Source: Membranipora membranacea (lineage: Eukaryota > Bryozoa > Gymnolaemata > Cheilostomatida > Membraniporidae). Taken from it: 64,000 nucleotides of DNA. The translations under genes and the position numbers were made by a program. This document shows positions 35,490 through 47,937 of this stretch, in pieces. The stretch's first letter is position 1, and every line of letters begins with the position of its first letter. A model generated the notes under the pieces. That model searched no databases, had not been told where the DNA came from, and saw only the letters and a list, made by a program, of their open reading frames with translations. The stretch spans positions 29,672,283 through 29,736,282 of the forward strand of contig OU612066.1 of the NCBI GenBank assembly GCA_914767715.1, read 5' to 3'.

Positions 35490-35815
35490 AGTACTGCTGG
35501 GGATTGTGTCCCCACAATATGAGAGAAGACGAGTCACAATTAAGTAGTGCATTGTTCAAATACTGTTCAATATTACTCAAAGACGCAGGAAAAGCCAAAT
35601 GTTTTGTGACTGTTATATGTATGACGAAAATGTGCTCAGAGGACCCAGGACAGAGCGTCTGGAGCACCTGTAACAAGGTTAAGCTACAGCACCACAGTTG
35701 AACCCAGTTCTGATTCCTGAATAAACTGATGACGAGTCTGATACCTTGTTTGACCTAATTTGCTCTACACTTCAAAATGGCTATCGGTGAGTTAGATTTC
35801 TACATTTACTGGTGA
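35490..35815 (+). pseudogene. Decayed partial copy of the neighbouring apple/F5-8C gene
   Basis: Segments match in order three parts of the gene at 36256-38466. GACGCAGGAAAAGCC matches GATGCTGGACAAGCC of its exon 3. ACCTGTAACAAGGTTAAGCTAC matches ACCTGTCACAAAGTTTAGCTAC after a 1-nt deletion. CTCTACACTTCAAA plus GGTGAGTTAGATTTCTACAT matches the last exon. A TAA replaces an Arg codon, and the middle of the gene is missing. The match appears to run across the exon 2/exon 3 junction without an intron (ILLK-DAGKA against IVLK-LIDAGQA), which hints at a processed copy. Confidence 0.65.
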
Positions 35816-36255
35816 CAACATTTCTGCTTCTTATAATCACCTCTTGATGTGATGGGGGCAGGCAGGATGTACCGTCGTGCTTTAGGCATGATAATGTTTC
35901 CGTGTTGCTTTCTTGTTTTATTATTCACCAGATAAATACTACTGGCCAAATCCGATGGCAAACTCCTACGTACTATTCTCCCGGTAAAAATTTCAGCCTT
36001 CCTCATTGCTTACGTAGACATGATTATGTGCTCTGTGTTCTCTCTTGAGAATTGACGACACAAGTTTGACCCTGATTCAAAATGAAAAGTATACTGCCCT
36101 CAATTGCAGATTTTTAAATAATTTATTATTTACTTATTTTAAGGTTTCAAAACAGTCAAAAATCAATAACAATTGGATCCAAAAGGTCTAGCTTGGATCC
36201 TGCTGAGATTTTTGCTAGAATCACTGAACATCAGAGTCCGTGTTAGCTTACTGAG

Positions 36256-38466
36256 ATGGGCGGAATCATGATATCGTATCTATCAAGAGCTAACGTCTAC
36301 AAGAATTTGTTTTCTTTGATCGTAAGTTTTATTTTTCTTATTCTGTAGAATTCTTACGGTAATTTGACAGCAAAAAAAACTTATTGCACTTAATGCGCTT
36401 TCACATTTATGTAGTTTCAGTTGTTGCAGGTAAATTATTGCACCACGCTCGCGGACCTTGCACAAAACCTACTGTATTGTTGATCATATTTCAAGAACAT
36501 GCAGAACATACCTACAACTTTCTGTCAACAGATTATTTGGATGGCTGGGACCATACCTGGAGCAAGTTCGGATCTAAATGCAATCTTTATATCTCAGCAA
36601 AATCACACAATCAGCTCTGACTTTGAGATATATGATGCGACCACAAACTCTCTGGACTGTCACGCGCTTTGTCTTAACAACATAGCATGCGTGGCATTAT
36701 CATATGACAGGGATACAAGTGTATGTACGTTAGGGTCGGATACAAAATCATCGCAAGCTGGCATAGCAAGTGCAGTTGAGACAATTGTCCTAAAACGTGG
36801 GTATATCTTTTTTTTAAAAATTATTAAGAATGTGTAATGCAATAAGCATTATATGCAAAATATATAGAAGATAAAATTTGGTGAGGACAAAAGGATGCAT
36901 AATCGAGCATCAAAATGAGAGTTGATGTGTTAACAATTGAGATATATTGTCACACCGTTACAATCATAAGTTTCCGAGAATATAAGGCTGTGTTAATGCA
37001 GGGAGTGTCCCAAACTTCCTGGTTAATGGTATATATTTCTCACAGAGTCATTTCTCCCATTATACAAATGGTGAATGCTGATGGTGATAGCTGGTGATCA
37101 TTTGGTTTTTATTTATATATTCATTTTTAGTGATCGATGCTGGACAAGCCAGTTGCTCCATAGCTGGCATATGGACAGCAAGTATCGATGAATGTGCCCT
37201 GAAACACAGGATAGGGAGCCTGGAAGTACCTGTCACAAAGTTTAGCTACAACAGCATAGACGGACTATGTGTACCTTTTTGGCCAGATAATCCTAGGAGT
37301 GAATTAAATTGCTCAGATCTCACGGTGTCAGAGCTATATAGCCTAACAACACTTCCCCAGGAACAAAACCTGCCTACCCAATATCCATCAACAAGTATGT
37401 ACAGCTAGTCCCATTCATTAATTAAAAAAACATTTATCTTAACTTTATTTGTCTCAAGCAGTATCCTCTTCACATAAAAAATCCGGGTAATTTTGCCCAG
37501 TCATGATTCATAAACAAGAAAACCAGACAACAGATTTTCAGAGAACATCTAGCTGGTTAGAGGAATATATTCCACAGAATCCCGATTAAAAACCAAAATA
37601 CTGGTGTTATCAAAGTTTTGCTCCAACAGTACACATATACAAGATAACAAGCAACAAAGTGCAAACACCAGAGCAGAAATGAGTGAAACATGTTTAATAG
37701 AAAACAAATGTCCCACTTTTTTAAAATCTGTGAGCGAAACAATTGTGGTCTTGCTCAAAAAAGTACATGGTGATGTTTGCATCTACATCACACTCCATCA
37801 ACAGCATATAAATCATTTTATGTTTTTTTTAGATATTGTCAACATTGATGCTGCACCTGTTCGAAGGGATGTATTGTCCAAAGAAAATGCATTTGATGGT
37901 AACATCGGAACAGCTTATTCGGCACATGATTTTGAGCCAGTGGAAAATCCCTGGATAAGCGGTGAATTTATGGACACAGTGATGCTGGCAGGCGCAGTCT
38001 ACACCTCAAGACAGGACGCTGGATATGGATGTGGGTACTCTGCCGAGGCTTCTGTAGTCTCAGATTCAATTGCCTCTCCTGTATAATGCAATATTTTATT
38101 TGTTATTTCTTCTCTTCACAGCTCATTACATCTGGTTAAAACATCATTCCTTTTTTACAGATAAATTTAAGATAGGTATGAAATCTATGGTACAATATTA
38201 AACTGTTTAGTTCCAATCACCACAGCTCATGACAAACTTTTTATTTTGTAGGGAGAACTGAAAATTTATATCTGCTGGCTGCACTGGACAAAGCAGATAT
38301 AGACGACATGACATTAAGCCTGTGCTCTCGATTTCCGGGTCCAAGGATAGAAGATAAGGGAATTCTTTTGTTACCCTGTTCGGTTCGACTAGCTCTACAC
38401 TTCAAACTAATTATGTTTGGTGCGCCGATTCTCAGCGTTGGCGAATTGGAATTCTATGTATATTAG
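36256..38466 (+). CDS. Secreted PAN/apple-like plus F5/8 type C (discoidin)-like protein
   Basis: Exons are 36256-36321, 36532-36796, 37131-37394, 37833-38030 and 38252-38466, giving 335 residues with all phases matching. Exons 1 and 2 join to make a hydrophobic stretch (NLFSLIIIWMAG) followed by small residues, a credible signal peptide, so the product should be secreted. Residues of about 40-110 have the Cys and aromatic pattern of a PAN/apple domain (DCHALCLNN.ACVALSYDR...CTL). Residues 111-198 are a Cys-containing spacer I do not recognise. Residues of about 200-335 resemble an F5/8 type C domain (ENAFDGNIGTAYSA, PWISGEF, and a final LSVGELEFYVY like the domain's closing strand). Such domains bind glycans or lipids, so a lectin-like or adhesive role is inferred. 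The exact family is not known to me. Confidence 0.8.
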
Positions 38467-38506
38467 TAATATTGCATTGTTCCTAATAACGCTTGCTCTA
38501 GTTTGG

Positions 38507-38512
38507 AATAAA
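38507..38512 (+). terminator. Polyadenylation signal
   Basis: AATAAA lies 41 nt after the TAG of the apple/F5-8C gene. Confidence 0.6.
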
Positions 38513-39233
38513 TATATTTAACAGTGATAGGGCCATAGTTGTTTGAAATAGAAGCCTTTTAGCACTCAAATGTATGAAAGAGAAGCTGTTGAACCAACCT
38601 AATCTATGCTAGACAATTTCATAAATCCCATTAAAAAATTGCAGCCTGGCGCAAACAATATGAAGAACCAAACCTTTGCCAGAAAATGCCAAAGGCTACT
38701 GATAGCGTATAGCAATATAAAAATAGTCCGAACATCAAAAGCGGACGATATTACTGGTCGGTGATGGGCCGTTAGTGTTGATCCCTGAATGTTTGCACCT
38801 GTATTCACAACAATGTCCATCAGATATCCTCAGTGTTACTATTGATTATCCATTATGATTGGGGCTAACCACTGACGCGAACCCTAATATTAACCATTTT
38901 TATGTTGATCATAACCTTATTTTGCGCTCAAGACTTAGTGTACTAAAAAGTAGCTGTTGACCCAAACCAGTCATTGGTTGTAGAGTATGATTTTATTTTT
39001 GATGTCATGATGAATACTAACATTTATGTCAGTTTTGCGTCAGAAGATATCTAAAGAAGTTCAGTGCGTTTATTAATTCTCTTGTGCCACTCACCTATTA
39101 AATGATTCAGCAGTATTTCTGTGATACATACCACATGATTATATATTAAAAGGTTTGGTATATATTATAATGGTATTGCTCTTTTATTATTTGTATGCGA
39201 TGAAAACTGAATTCATTTTCAGTTGATAATTAA
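38513..39233. other. Convergent intergenic region
   Basis: This lies between the 3' ends of the apple/F5-8C gene and SLX9. Nothing coding is seen. A minus-strand AATAAA (39069-39074) may serve SLX9. Confidence 0.45.
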
Positions 39234-42034
39234 TTAAGTGGTGTCCATGTTCTGCTCCTCGACAATAAGTCTATTATTCAGGTGTTCTTGTATGGTTGAG
39301 GTGGGATTTTTCTTATATTCTGGGTGCTGGAGGACTTGTTGAAATATGTTGATATCGCTCAATCTGAAAAAAAAACAAATAATAATGATTGAAACCATAT
39401 CCCTGTCAAAGGAGCAAATATCTTAGTGGCTATGTGTTCCATATACCGAATGGTCCTTTTATAGAACTCTACCAATTAAAAATATTGCAGAAAACTTGCA
39501 AGTTCAGGACAAAAACAATCTATAATCATCAACATGTATACAAAATTTATAAATCAATGGGTCAAAAAGGGTTACCGGGCCTGTGTTTGCCCCTAGATTA
39601 ATATCAAAATTTTTATTCCAATCATTATTGTATTTTTGGCGGATATTTATGTGGCTTTCTATGGGGATAATATGGATACTACATTGCGACAGATAATTTC
39701 TAAGAAAGATCTCCCGTGCTGACTATAAATATTATCTATATTTAGTCAATTACACAATGCAGCTAAGTTACACATATCTTTGGAAGCAAACGTCAAACCT
39801 TAATTCTCAAATGCAAAAGACAATTTCAAAAGTCTCAAGATCCTTGCAAGGCCTGACAATGTTCTCGCAAGGGTCCTGCCACTCTTGAGATTTCTGTGGT
39901 TCAGAACTGCAGTACTGTTGCAACTGGCTGGAAGAACCAAATCTTTCAACTTGGTTGCATTTGGGAACCAGGCTTTATATTCCTTAAGTCTTGTTAATAA
40001 TCAAGCGATGTGGCAACAAATATCAAAATCACACTCACTGTTGCTTTTTCCTCTGCTTGCTTGTGTTGGGAGCTTTGGCCGCACTCGCGCTAAAAGAAAC
40101 AAAATAAAATTTGCATAATTTATGTTTCTTTGGAAGCTTGAGCATCATATTAGGATGAACATTGAATGCCTGTACTAGTCAACTTTAAAACCAAAAATAG
40201 AAGAAACAAGTATACATAGGTGTATTCAATGTTGTTTCATTTCATGATAAGCTGGAAATTTTATCTGGTTTCCTTTGAGGTATAGTAACGACGTCAATGA
40301 TTTTTCATAAGATATATATGGTCGGCTAGATAATTTTATGCTGCTGCGTGAACAACATAAGCGTATTACTACGAATCAGAGCGATTAATTATGAAGGCAG
40401 GGAGAAAAGTTCACATTTACAAGCTATTGGGAGGTCTATTTAGAGTTAACTTACAGCGCGTTCCGTTTAGCTGTAGTGTTAGTAGTGACATAATCTTCCA
40501 CACTTGGTAGAATGGTAGGCAGACTATCAGCTATAGGCTTCATATCGCCGACTATTACAGTTTTCTCTCTCTTCTTCTTGGCTTTGAGCGCAAGTTTTGC
40601 TTCTTGTATCAAGTGGACTTCTAATAAACAGCAATAATACTTCAACATATAAACACTGCAACTCAGACAACAATTTATGAAATAAAAGAAACACGTATTT
40701 TACAGTTTGGTGGTCTTCCTAAATCCAACAGACTTGATCATTTCATCATGATCAATCTTCAGTTATGAGTCACTAGAGTTGTACTCAGATCGTATAACTA
40801 TATCTTTAAGTTATCAAAAAGAGAATCCTATGTGACTGGTATGTTATACTAGAGGCAGAAAAGATGATTTACAGGTCGATATTTCACTTACTTTGTTTGA
40901 AGAGGTGCTGTTTTATTTTTCTCTTGTCTTTTTTCCGCACATTTAATCCTCTGAAGGATTTACTGGTGATCACAGTTCGTGTGTCCAAATCATCAAAATC
41001 TTCTAGTCTGTCTTTGATGATCGCACTTCCAACTTCTATATTCTTAAATACATCACTGCGGATGTCCCACGGTTTCTGAAAATAACAAAACATACAACCA
41101 TTACCATTACGTTACATTACATGGCCTTACGCTATATTCACGATGAGGATCATTTCATCAATGATTTGTTGAGTAAATGTCCATCTGGCAGATACCGTAC
41201 AGTAAAACATAGAAGCTCACTGGGGAGAGACTGTTTTCTGCGTCATATCACTCTTATTTTAAACGAAATACTTTTTTAGACAGAGATTTGATTTTTTATT
41301 CCAAGTGTCTTCGCTTTTTCTTGCTGATTCAAAGTGCCAGCAATTACACTGTATTTCGCGACTCATTTTTTCTTTTAATAATGCTGTCAGTGATAGTAAT
41401 AAAATCCATCCATCCATCCATTATGGCTCAATATATCACATACCATCTAGTTCAGCAGTACCAATAACCAACCAATAATTTTTAAACCTAAGGGATATCC
41501 TGAAAATGTTGCCTTTTCACAGGGTGTGAGCAATTACCAGGTAATAACAATTATATGTATGACCTGTCTTGACAAGCTTTATTCTCTACCAAACGAAGCC
41601 TGAGAGACTAATATAAGCAATGGATCTGCTGTCTAAAGAGGAGACAACTACTTTCGCAGACATCCTCCCACCAACTTTGGTCAAATCTCAAGCTTTTCTG
41701 CTTTCACGTCGCTTTTTCTGCACCCAATAATTTCCATATCAGCTTCATATAAGGCCGTGGGCATATATTGCATTTTGACCATTAGGCCAACTAAAACTTT
41801 GTGGCATACTTGATCTGGTTGCAGATATCCGATGGTGTGTGTCAATAGTAAACAACTCTATTTCAATTTCTATTTCAACATATCAACAAACTTTCTTACT
41901 GTTTTTGCTGTTGACACGATAGTTGCCACATCATCTTCTGGTCTCTTTTTAGCGGGTTGAATAGTAAGAGTTTGTTCTTTCTCTAACTTCTTTTCGACTT
42001 TCTGACGAGCAGAGACTCTCTTTGGTTTAACCAT
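39234..42034 (-). CDS. SLX9: Ribosome biogenesis protein SLX9 / FAM207A
   Basis: Minus-strand exons are 42034-41900, 41075-40892, 40620-40455, 40089-40039 and 39363-39234, giving 221 residues; all phases match. The basic N-terminus (MVKPKRVSARQK) is followed by a KPWDIRSDVFKNI segment, a Lys/Arg-rich helix, and the family hallmark KREKTVIVGDMKPIADSLP. A short exon encodes NTSKQRKKQQL. The C-terminus (NIFQQVLQHPEYKKNPTSTI) matches the conserved end of FAM207A, whose length (230) is nearly the same. Yeast Slx9 and its animal counterpart act in 40S subunit maturation and export. The 51-nt exon 4 was found only by matching phase and family sequence. Confidence 0.92.
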
Positions 42035-43385
42035 ACTGCGAGGATCAGAACTTATGTGTCTGTCCTATGATTGTAGATGACCTAGAATAATAACTAAAAA
42101 AAGGGATCACTACTAATTAAAATTGATTTTGAAAAAGAGTGAGTCCATCCACAATCCTCTGAAGGGAAAACATTGGTCAGTAATGAACTGTTCAAATACA
42201 TTTTTCTGTCAAAAACTGGGAAGAAATTTAATGAATTTTGTGTCAGTTATGACCTATCATGAACCACTCATCAGAAATGGCACCTCATAAATATCTATGA
42301 ATAATAAAGACATGCACCAAACATTCATCTTGTGTTATTTATTCGTTTTCAGTTATTGAACCAATGATGCTGCAACTAGCATCAAAATAACTAGTAATGA
42401 GTTTAATATCAGATGCAAACATTACAAACATTGACATATTGAGTTACTGATCTGATACAGTGAAGTTAGTAAGATCATTGTTAGTGCTATTAATATGCTC
42501 TCATACATCGGTCTAGTGTGTGATTCTAGTGTTGTTGCACATAAATGTTAAGCATAACAATTCACCACCGTGTCGCATGCCACATTTTGAATGAAATAGC
42601 CTACCTTTAACTTTGGCTCTATCTTGAAGTTAATATCCTACCCAGCAGACACACCAACTGTAAATCAAAGGGTCTTTTGAAGAATAATCTGCGGATGACA
42701 GTCAAGATTTCTCTCTATGACTAGGCTAGCAGCTACAAAATAAAGTTTCATTAATCATTTATATATGGCTTAAACCAGGGAGTAACCTGTTACTACTCCC
42801 TTCTCAGACAACATTGAACATTGAACATTTCCATGACATTGTTGACATTTTTAGAAATATGAAAGCGCTGACAAAAGTATGCAATGATGAATGAATGATA
42901 ATACCAAGAAGTTCCTTTATAGGCACTACAAATGCACCAACTTCCGTTTTAAAAAAGTGTCATCAAATTCTTATACTCTCGACAGGGCCTAAAAACTGCG
43001 CAGATTTTCGAAAACACAAGTTTTTTAAACACAGATATCTCAGTTTCTATTCCTCCTACAGCCTTGAAATTTTTTCAGGATATAGATCTGAAGCATGCGC
43101 ACCCAGCGCAATTGTTAGAAAACCATGGAAAACCCTAGAAAACTAAAGTAGGCAAGACTGAAATTTAGTGTCAAACTGCTGCCTGAATTTTCATAGAAAA
43201 ACTCCATTTTCACTCCCAACATACAATTATCTGATAAGATTGAAGGTTTCTGATTCTGATGGTGTGCACTTTGTTTGGTTTAGCTCTGAAGAAGTGCTTG
43301 TACTCTCTGTTTTAAAATCTCATGTCTCAGTTGCTAGTTACAATTTCAAGGATAATATAATATGGCCACTGTATTGATATGGCCT

Positions 43386-43424
43386 CTGTGATTGGTCTAA
43401 CTTTCAAAATTAGACCAATCACAG
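43386..43424. repeat. Hairpin, 15-bp arms
   Basis: CTGTGATTGGTCTAA and its exact reverse complement are separated by 9 bp. Confidence 0.85.
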
Positions 43425-44020
43425 TAGGTCATACTAAACTCTGCTAAATATCTGCACAGGAAATGGTTCAAGTCAAGGAATGATTTTTGTTGTGTTGTTG
43501 CTGATGGATTTTTAGTGTAAATGACACATGTATCCTCATACCATTCATCACTGAGTATGGTAAGGCCATAACTGTCTGTGTTGGTACAAAATTAGAGCAT
43601 GATGGACAAAGTTTGCACACTATTTCATCATTTTTATGTACTCAAGTGATGTCCTCTCTAATTTCATATAAGATTGAACATCAACTTGTATAGTAGTTGG
43701 CCCACCTCAGATTAATTTTGCACAGTTACTACTACAGATGGTGGTGTCAACTGTGTGTCATTGAAGTACCACTTAAATCAAACTATAAATAACATGAGCA
43801 TATATATATATTACTGTATAGCTTTAAAAAAACATACGGTGATCAAATATTCAAATAAGCATGGAGTTTGCTTCACCGCTAAACAAAATATCGCATTGTA
43901 ATACATAAATTTTGGCATAATGTTTGATGGAATGGGTTACACATGATCGAATATATGCGGCCAGGGAAGATAGGCTATTAACATTCCAGTAACATGGATA
44001 CTTCAGGGATCAACTAGACT

Positions 44021-44147
44021 CTAGAATTTACAATATTTGATCTCAGGCAGTAGCAAAAATGAGTGTGTGTAACGTTGTGCAGTCATAGCGCAACGTTACA
44101 CACACTATTTTTTGCTTCTGCCTGGGATCAAATATTGTAAATTCTAG
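44021..44147. mobile_element. Foldback element, about 127 bp
   Basis: Arms of about 55 bp (outer CTAGAATTTACAATATTTGATC, inner GTGTGTAACGTTG) are near-perfect inverted repeats around a 10-bp loop. It is probably a MITE with no coding content; no clear target-site duplication. Confidence 0.7.
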
Positions 44148-44886
44148 ATGATATTTTTGGCTGCTAAAATGAAATTAGATTTTGGATTTGCTTGCCTCAT
44201 ATTGCTCCCAGAGCAAATTTGAAAACATATTTGGAAAATTCACACCCATGTGGTTCCAACCATGTATTTATTTTCATGATTGGAACATTTTGAAAAAATC
44301 CTTTGTAGTGCCTATCCTTTAGCTTTATTAAACCAGAGAGAATGGAAACAAATGAATAACTTTTTTATTGGACATTTTATACTACTACTACTTGCCCCAT
44401 TTTTGTTAGACAACACTGTTTTAAATATCATAGGCCTACTTAGATACTAAAGATAATATGATATAGAATAGATAGATAGCAAAGAAAAGAAAAAATAAGA
44501 ATAAGATGATAACAACAGAATAATAAACATTAGCTAAGGTACCCTTTATATAACTATGTATATACATATTTGCATTATAATTGAGCGAGCAGATTGACAA
44601 GTAATGGTATACATACCTCGACTATACAAGTCAAATTGTTTCTGGGCTCAGTGGGGAAAGATAGGTGATATAGTCTGTCCAGATAGCTTGCCCGAAACTC
44701 ATGCCTTAAATTTGTATTGACCTTCACCCAATAACAACCTAGTGAGCCAAATAGTAATATTTTAAACATACTATCCTAACTCTGATTGGATAGAAAATAG
44801 AGTAGTAGAAGTTGCCTACCCATTTTCTAAGAGGAGACAACCGTCAGCTCTCATTATTTTCTGTCGAAATAGTATCCAAGTACTAT

Positions 44887-44910
44887 CAGGGAGAGGTCCC
44901 ACCCTCTCAG
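44887..44910. mobile_element. Minimal CAGGGA-type palindrome
   Basis: The imperfect palindrome CAGGGAGAGGTCCCACCCTC sits between the related octamers AGTACTAT and GGTACTAC. It resembles 54291-54317 and 59435-59458. Confidence 0.45.
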
Positions 44911-44958
44911 GTACTACGGTTTGATATGTGACACCTAAGGTTCTATGGTAAAAATCAT

Positions 44959-45004
44959 GCCCTAATAATCAAACTCACATATATATGAGTTTGATGATTA
45001 GGGC
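44959..45004. repeat. Hairpin with GCCCTAATMATCAAACTCA arms
   Basis: Two arms of about 19 bp surround an AT spacer immediately before the long inverted repeat at 45041. Confidence 0.75.
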
Positions 45005-45040
45005 CTGATAGATTTCTACTGGTCCTTGCCCATACAGCTG

Positions 45041-45455
45041 TTAAACCACTGCTGACACATATGGGCTTTGCCCAGCAGTGCCACCGGTCAAAAATTTAAA
45101 TAGAGAGTTGTGGCATCAAAACATCTAGCCAGTAGTTTTGAATGGAGTTATATGAGCTCTCAAAGTGTAAGGAGTATCTTCTTCCTCAGCCATCCACCAT
45201 TAGTGATGACATATGTTGAGGTTGACCAATCAGGTTGGATCTCAGCTAGATTTCAAAGGCACCTGGTTGGTCAACCTCAACATATGTCATCACTAATGGT
45301 GGATAGCTGGGGAAGAAGATACTCCTTACATTTTGAGAGCCCATATTACTCCCTTCAAAGCTACTGGCTAGATGTTTTGATGCCACAACTCTCTATTTAA
45401 ATTTTTGACTGGTGGCTTTGCTGGGCAAAGCCCAGCTGTGGCAGCAGTGGTTTAA
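45041..45455. mobile_element. Long inverted-repeat element flanked by TTAA
   Basis: Arms of about 190 bp (45041-45235 and 45272-45455) are inverted repeats with scattered mismatches around a spacer of about 36 bp. The outermost bases are TTAA followed by ACCACTGCTG, and CAGCAGTGGT followed by TTAA. This suits piggyBac-like TTAA insertion, although TTAA is itself palindromic. An open frame inside the arms is fortuitous. Confidence 0.75.
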
Positions 45456-46229
45456 GGGTGAGCTGTTGAGGTATGATGTACCAATTGGTGAAAATTGACA
45501 AGTCAATATTGGATGCTTGCATTGGACTTTAGTCTTGCCTCAATGCAGGGGATCTGAAATCCCTTCTATTAACATTGATGATTTTTGTTGTATGCAAATT
45601 AGTGCAAAATAGTGCAAGTTTGTGTACTATCAGTGAGAGTATGATTATATGGCCATCATTACATAGCTGTCTAGACAATTAGAAAGCATGAAATAAAATA
45701 TTGAGGCCAACATATCACTGTTAGTTTCATAACGCATACCAGCATTTTGATGGTATGTAAGAATCAGTAACTAAGATGGAAGGTGATAACCTAACTCAGT
45801 GTGCAATGTAGAATTGAATGTAGTTCAGCTTTTTCAGATTTTTTTACATTTCGCATGGGGAACTGGTTGAATTGAAGCAGGTATGTCAGATATAACAGTT
45901 CCATATCAATCCTAAATGTACTTTTAAAGTGATTCATGCAATAACCTCATTTAAACGGTTTTGTCATTTTTGATTGGACATTGATTGGTACTATTTATGA
46001 AATGAGTTATAAAATGAAGTAAAAACTTATCTGGGTTTGAACTTTGATTACACTAAATTTTTTTCCTTACACTGTATAAAGTTGGCAAAAGTATTGGCAC
46101 CAAAAGTATTGTCATTTACGAAAAGCTTAGGAAAAACCCAAACATAATCCTTCTACATTTAGGACTAGCTGTAACTGAGTCATGGGGAAAAACATTCAGA
46201 AAACTTATTCAAATGACAGTCCAATCATA

Positions 46230-47937
46230 TCAGTCTACTTCACTAGCTTCCATATGGCTCATATATTCCTTTCCAGTCCAAAATAATCCTCCAACAACTC
46301 CCATTCCAATTAAACATCTGAGAATCTGTGACTGGGGAAGATAGTGTTTGATATTGGCGAGTACCAGCAAAGTTCCGTAGTTGAAGAGAACGCTGCCGGT
46401 GACAGCGTATAACTTCAGTCTGAGATGATGCGCTTCCTTTGCTGGGGTGTGCTGATGTATGTATATGCCTGTTCCAATATGTGCCAGAGCAAATATGAGA
46501 TTCTGTGCTCCGACGCTTTTACTTCCAAGAGGTCTAAAAAAGAACAGATTCCAACATTAGATCCATAAACTTGGTGTATCCATTAGCAAAGCATCATACA
46601 TTGCGAGAAGCTACGGTCAGGGGAATAAGGTGGGGGGGGGTCACTGAAAGCTCATTGGTTTGAGCTCATTATTTAATACCCATCAAACAGTATTGGACAT
46701 ATTCAGTGATATGAAATATCCTGTTTGTTTTAATTCCTACACTTTGCTTTGGTTCAACGCAAGTTCACCTGACAGCATCATCTACACACATTGCCCGCTT
46801 TATCAAAATATATTCAGGTGGAACCTCTCAGCAGTGAGGCTTATGGCGGTTATTTACAAAGCTGTTTCTTCCTGTTCAGCAAAATTAATAGCTTTTATTG
46901 ACTAAGTCTATATATTTTGAACAGGGCAATCACTTTAGACCATCAATTTTCCTGACTAATACTACTAGCCTACGGGTTTCGAGAAACAATATTGAAACAA
47001 GTTGAAAATCACACTGCTTGTAATTGACAAATTCCGAGTGTCCTTTTCATATTTTCTCCTTGCAGACTGACATATTACAATGGTGCGAAAGGAACCCTTA
47101 CAGTTTGGTGAGACAATCACTGACTTCCGAATTGATCAATATACTTGAACCAAATTAAAACTGCTAACCTAATCTCCCCTTTCATGATGATTGTCATGAC
47201 AGCTCGGAAAAAAAAGCTTTCCTGATTCGGGCAAGCTGCAAGCGCCAGAACGAATCATCACTGTACCAACTGGTTGGGTAAAGAGCTTTATTTGTTTTTG
47301 ATGTCGGCTAGGGTCAAACCATGACCTTGGTTGGGGTGTCCTAAGTCTAACACATTACCGACTGAGCTATTGAGTTACATGGTGCCGACACACACAGTAG
47401 AGTAGAAGTGTTCAGACTCCTCGACAAAATTTTCCTAGCTAGGTTCCACGAGTATGATTATTGAGTCAAAATAGAGCGGCTAAAATTAGATTCAAAAGTG
47501 CAGATGAATGGGAAACAAACTAAATATGAATTTGCTGCATGTAAAAAAGTGATGAAAATATGTTTGTCTTTGTTTCATTGGAATAATGATGAAAATTGAT
47601 TGAAAAAAGATATCACACACAGGTAGTTTGTCTTGACACTGAACAACAAAGCTTCTCAAGACAGGCTAACACAGGCTGTGAGAGCATAACATCATCCATA
47701 AAATACATGATCATGATGATGATAAAATAAATTGACTAACAAGAATTTTATCTCTTCTTCTCTTAATTTATACCTTGACAATATATTTGGAGACATCAGG
47801 TTTGCTCCAAATATTGCCCCAGAGGCTGCACCAACATAAGGGGCATATTTTCCTATGGTTTCACGTAGTTTTGCTACTTGTTCTGATGATTCTTTTGCAG
47901 AGTCTTGTCCATTTTGGAAATCTCCTTTCCCATCCAT
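46230..47937 (-). CDS. Small multi-pass membrane protein, unrecognised (2 exons)
   Basis: Minus-strand exon 1 (47937-47774) and exon 2 (46533-46230) join in phase through TCAAG|GTATAA and a TTTTTTAG acceptor, giving 155 residues. A hydrophilic N-terminus of about 30 residues, including an SSEQVAKLRETIGKY helix, precedes hydrophobic stretches at about 34-48, 66-80, 97-115 and 126-140, so three or four membrane passes are likely. The ends of the protein are polar. I do not recognise the family; size and layout resemble small mitochondrial or ER membrane proteins, but this is not evidence of location. Its start lies close to, and divergent from, the leader of the zinc-finger gene. Confidence 0.75.
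47326..47395 (-). repeat. Degenerate tRNA-like repeat
   Basis: On the minus strand an A-box-like TAGCTCAGTCGG is followed about 40 nt later by a B-box-like GGTCATGGTTTGACCC. Stems are poor, so it is a SINE fragment or tRNA pseudogene rather than a gene. Confidence 0.5.
47624..47668. mobile_element. Collapsed TAGCC-family element
   Basis: TAGTTTGTCTTGACAC and CTCAAGACAGGCTA are the two ends almost directly joined. The 7-mer ACACAGG abuts both sides. Confidence 0.5.

Larger units (their letters stand above)
42035..46229. other. Gene-free, repeat-rich interval
   Basis: No supportable exon occurs in about 4.2 kb. It holds short foldbacks at 42776-42801, 43386-43424, 44021-44147, 44887-44910 and 44959-45004, and a long inverted repeat at 45041-45455. 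The promoter of SLX9 should lie at the left end. Confidence 0.6.
46534..47773. other. Intron of the small membrane-protein gene
   Basis: It contains a poly-G run near 46632, a tRNA-like repeat (47326-47395) and a collapsed TAGCC-ended element (47624-47668). No other exon was seen. Confidence 0.6.

Noticed and set aside
45110-45400. Open frame of 96 codons
   Set aside because: It lies within the arms of a long inverted repeat and has no protein features.
42035-46229. Possible hidden gene in the 4.2-kb gap
   Set aside because: Open frames are short, AT-rich and without conserved motifs; repeats explain much of the structure.
47080-47110. Short plus-strand segment with acceptor, ATG and donor (MVRKEPLQF)
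   Set aside because: It is nine codons inside the intron of a gene on the other strand, and no following exon could be linked.
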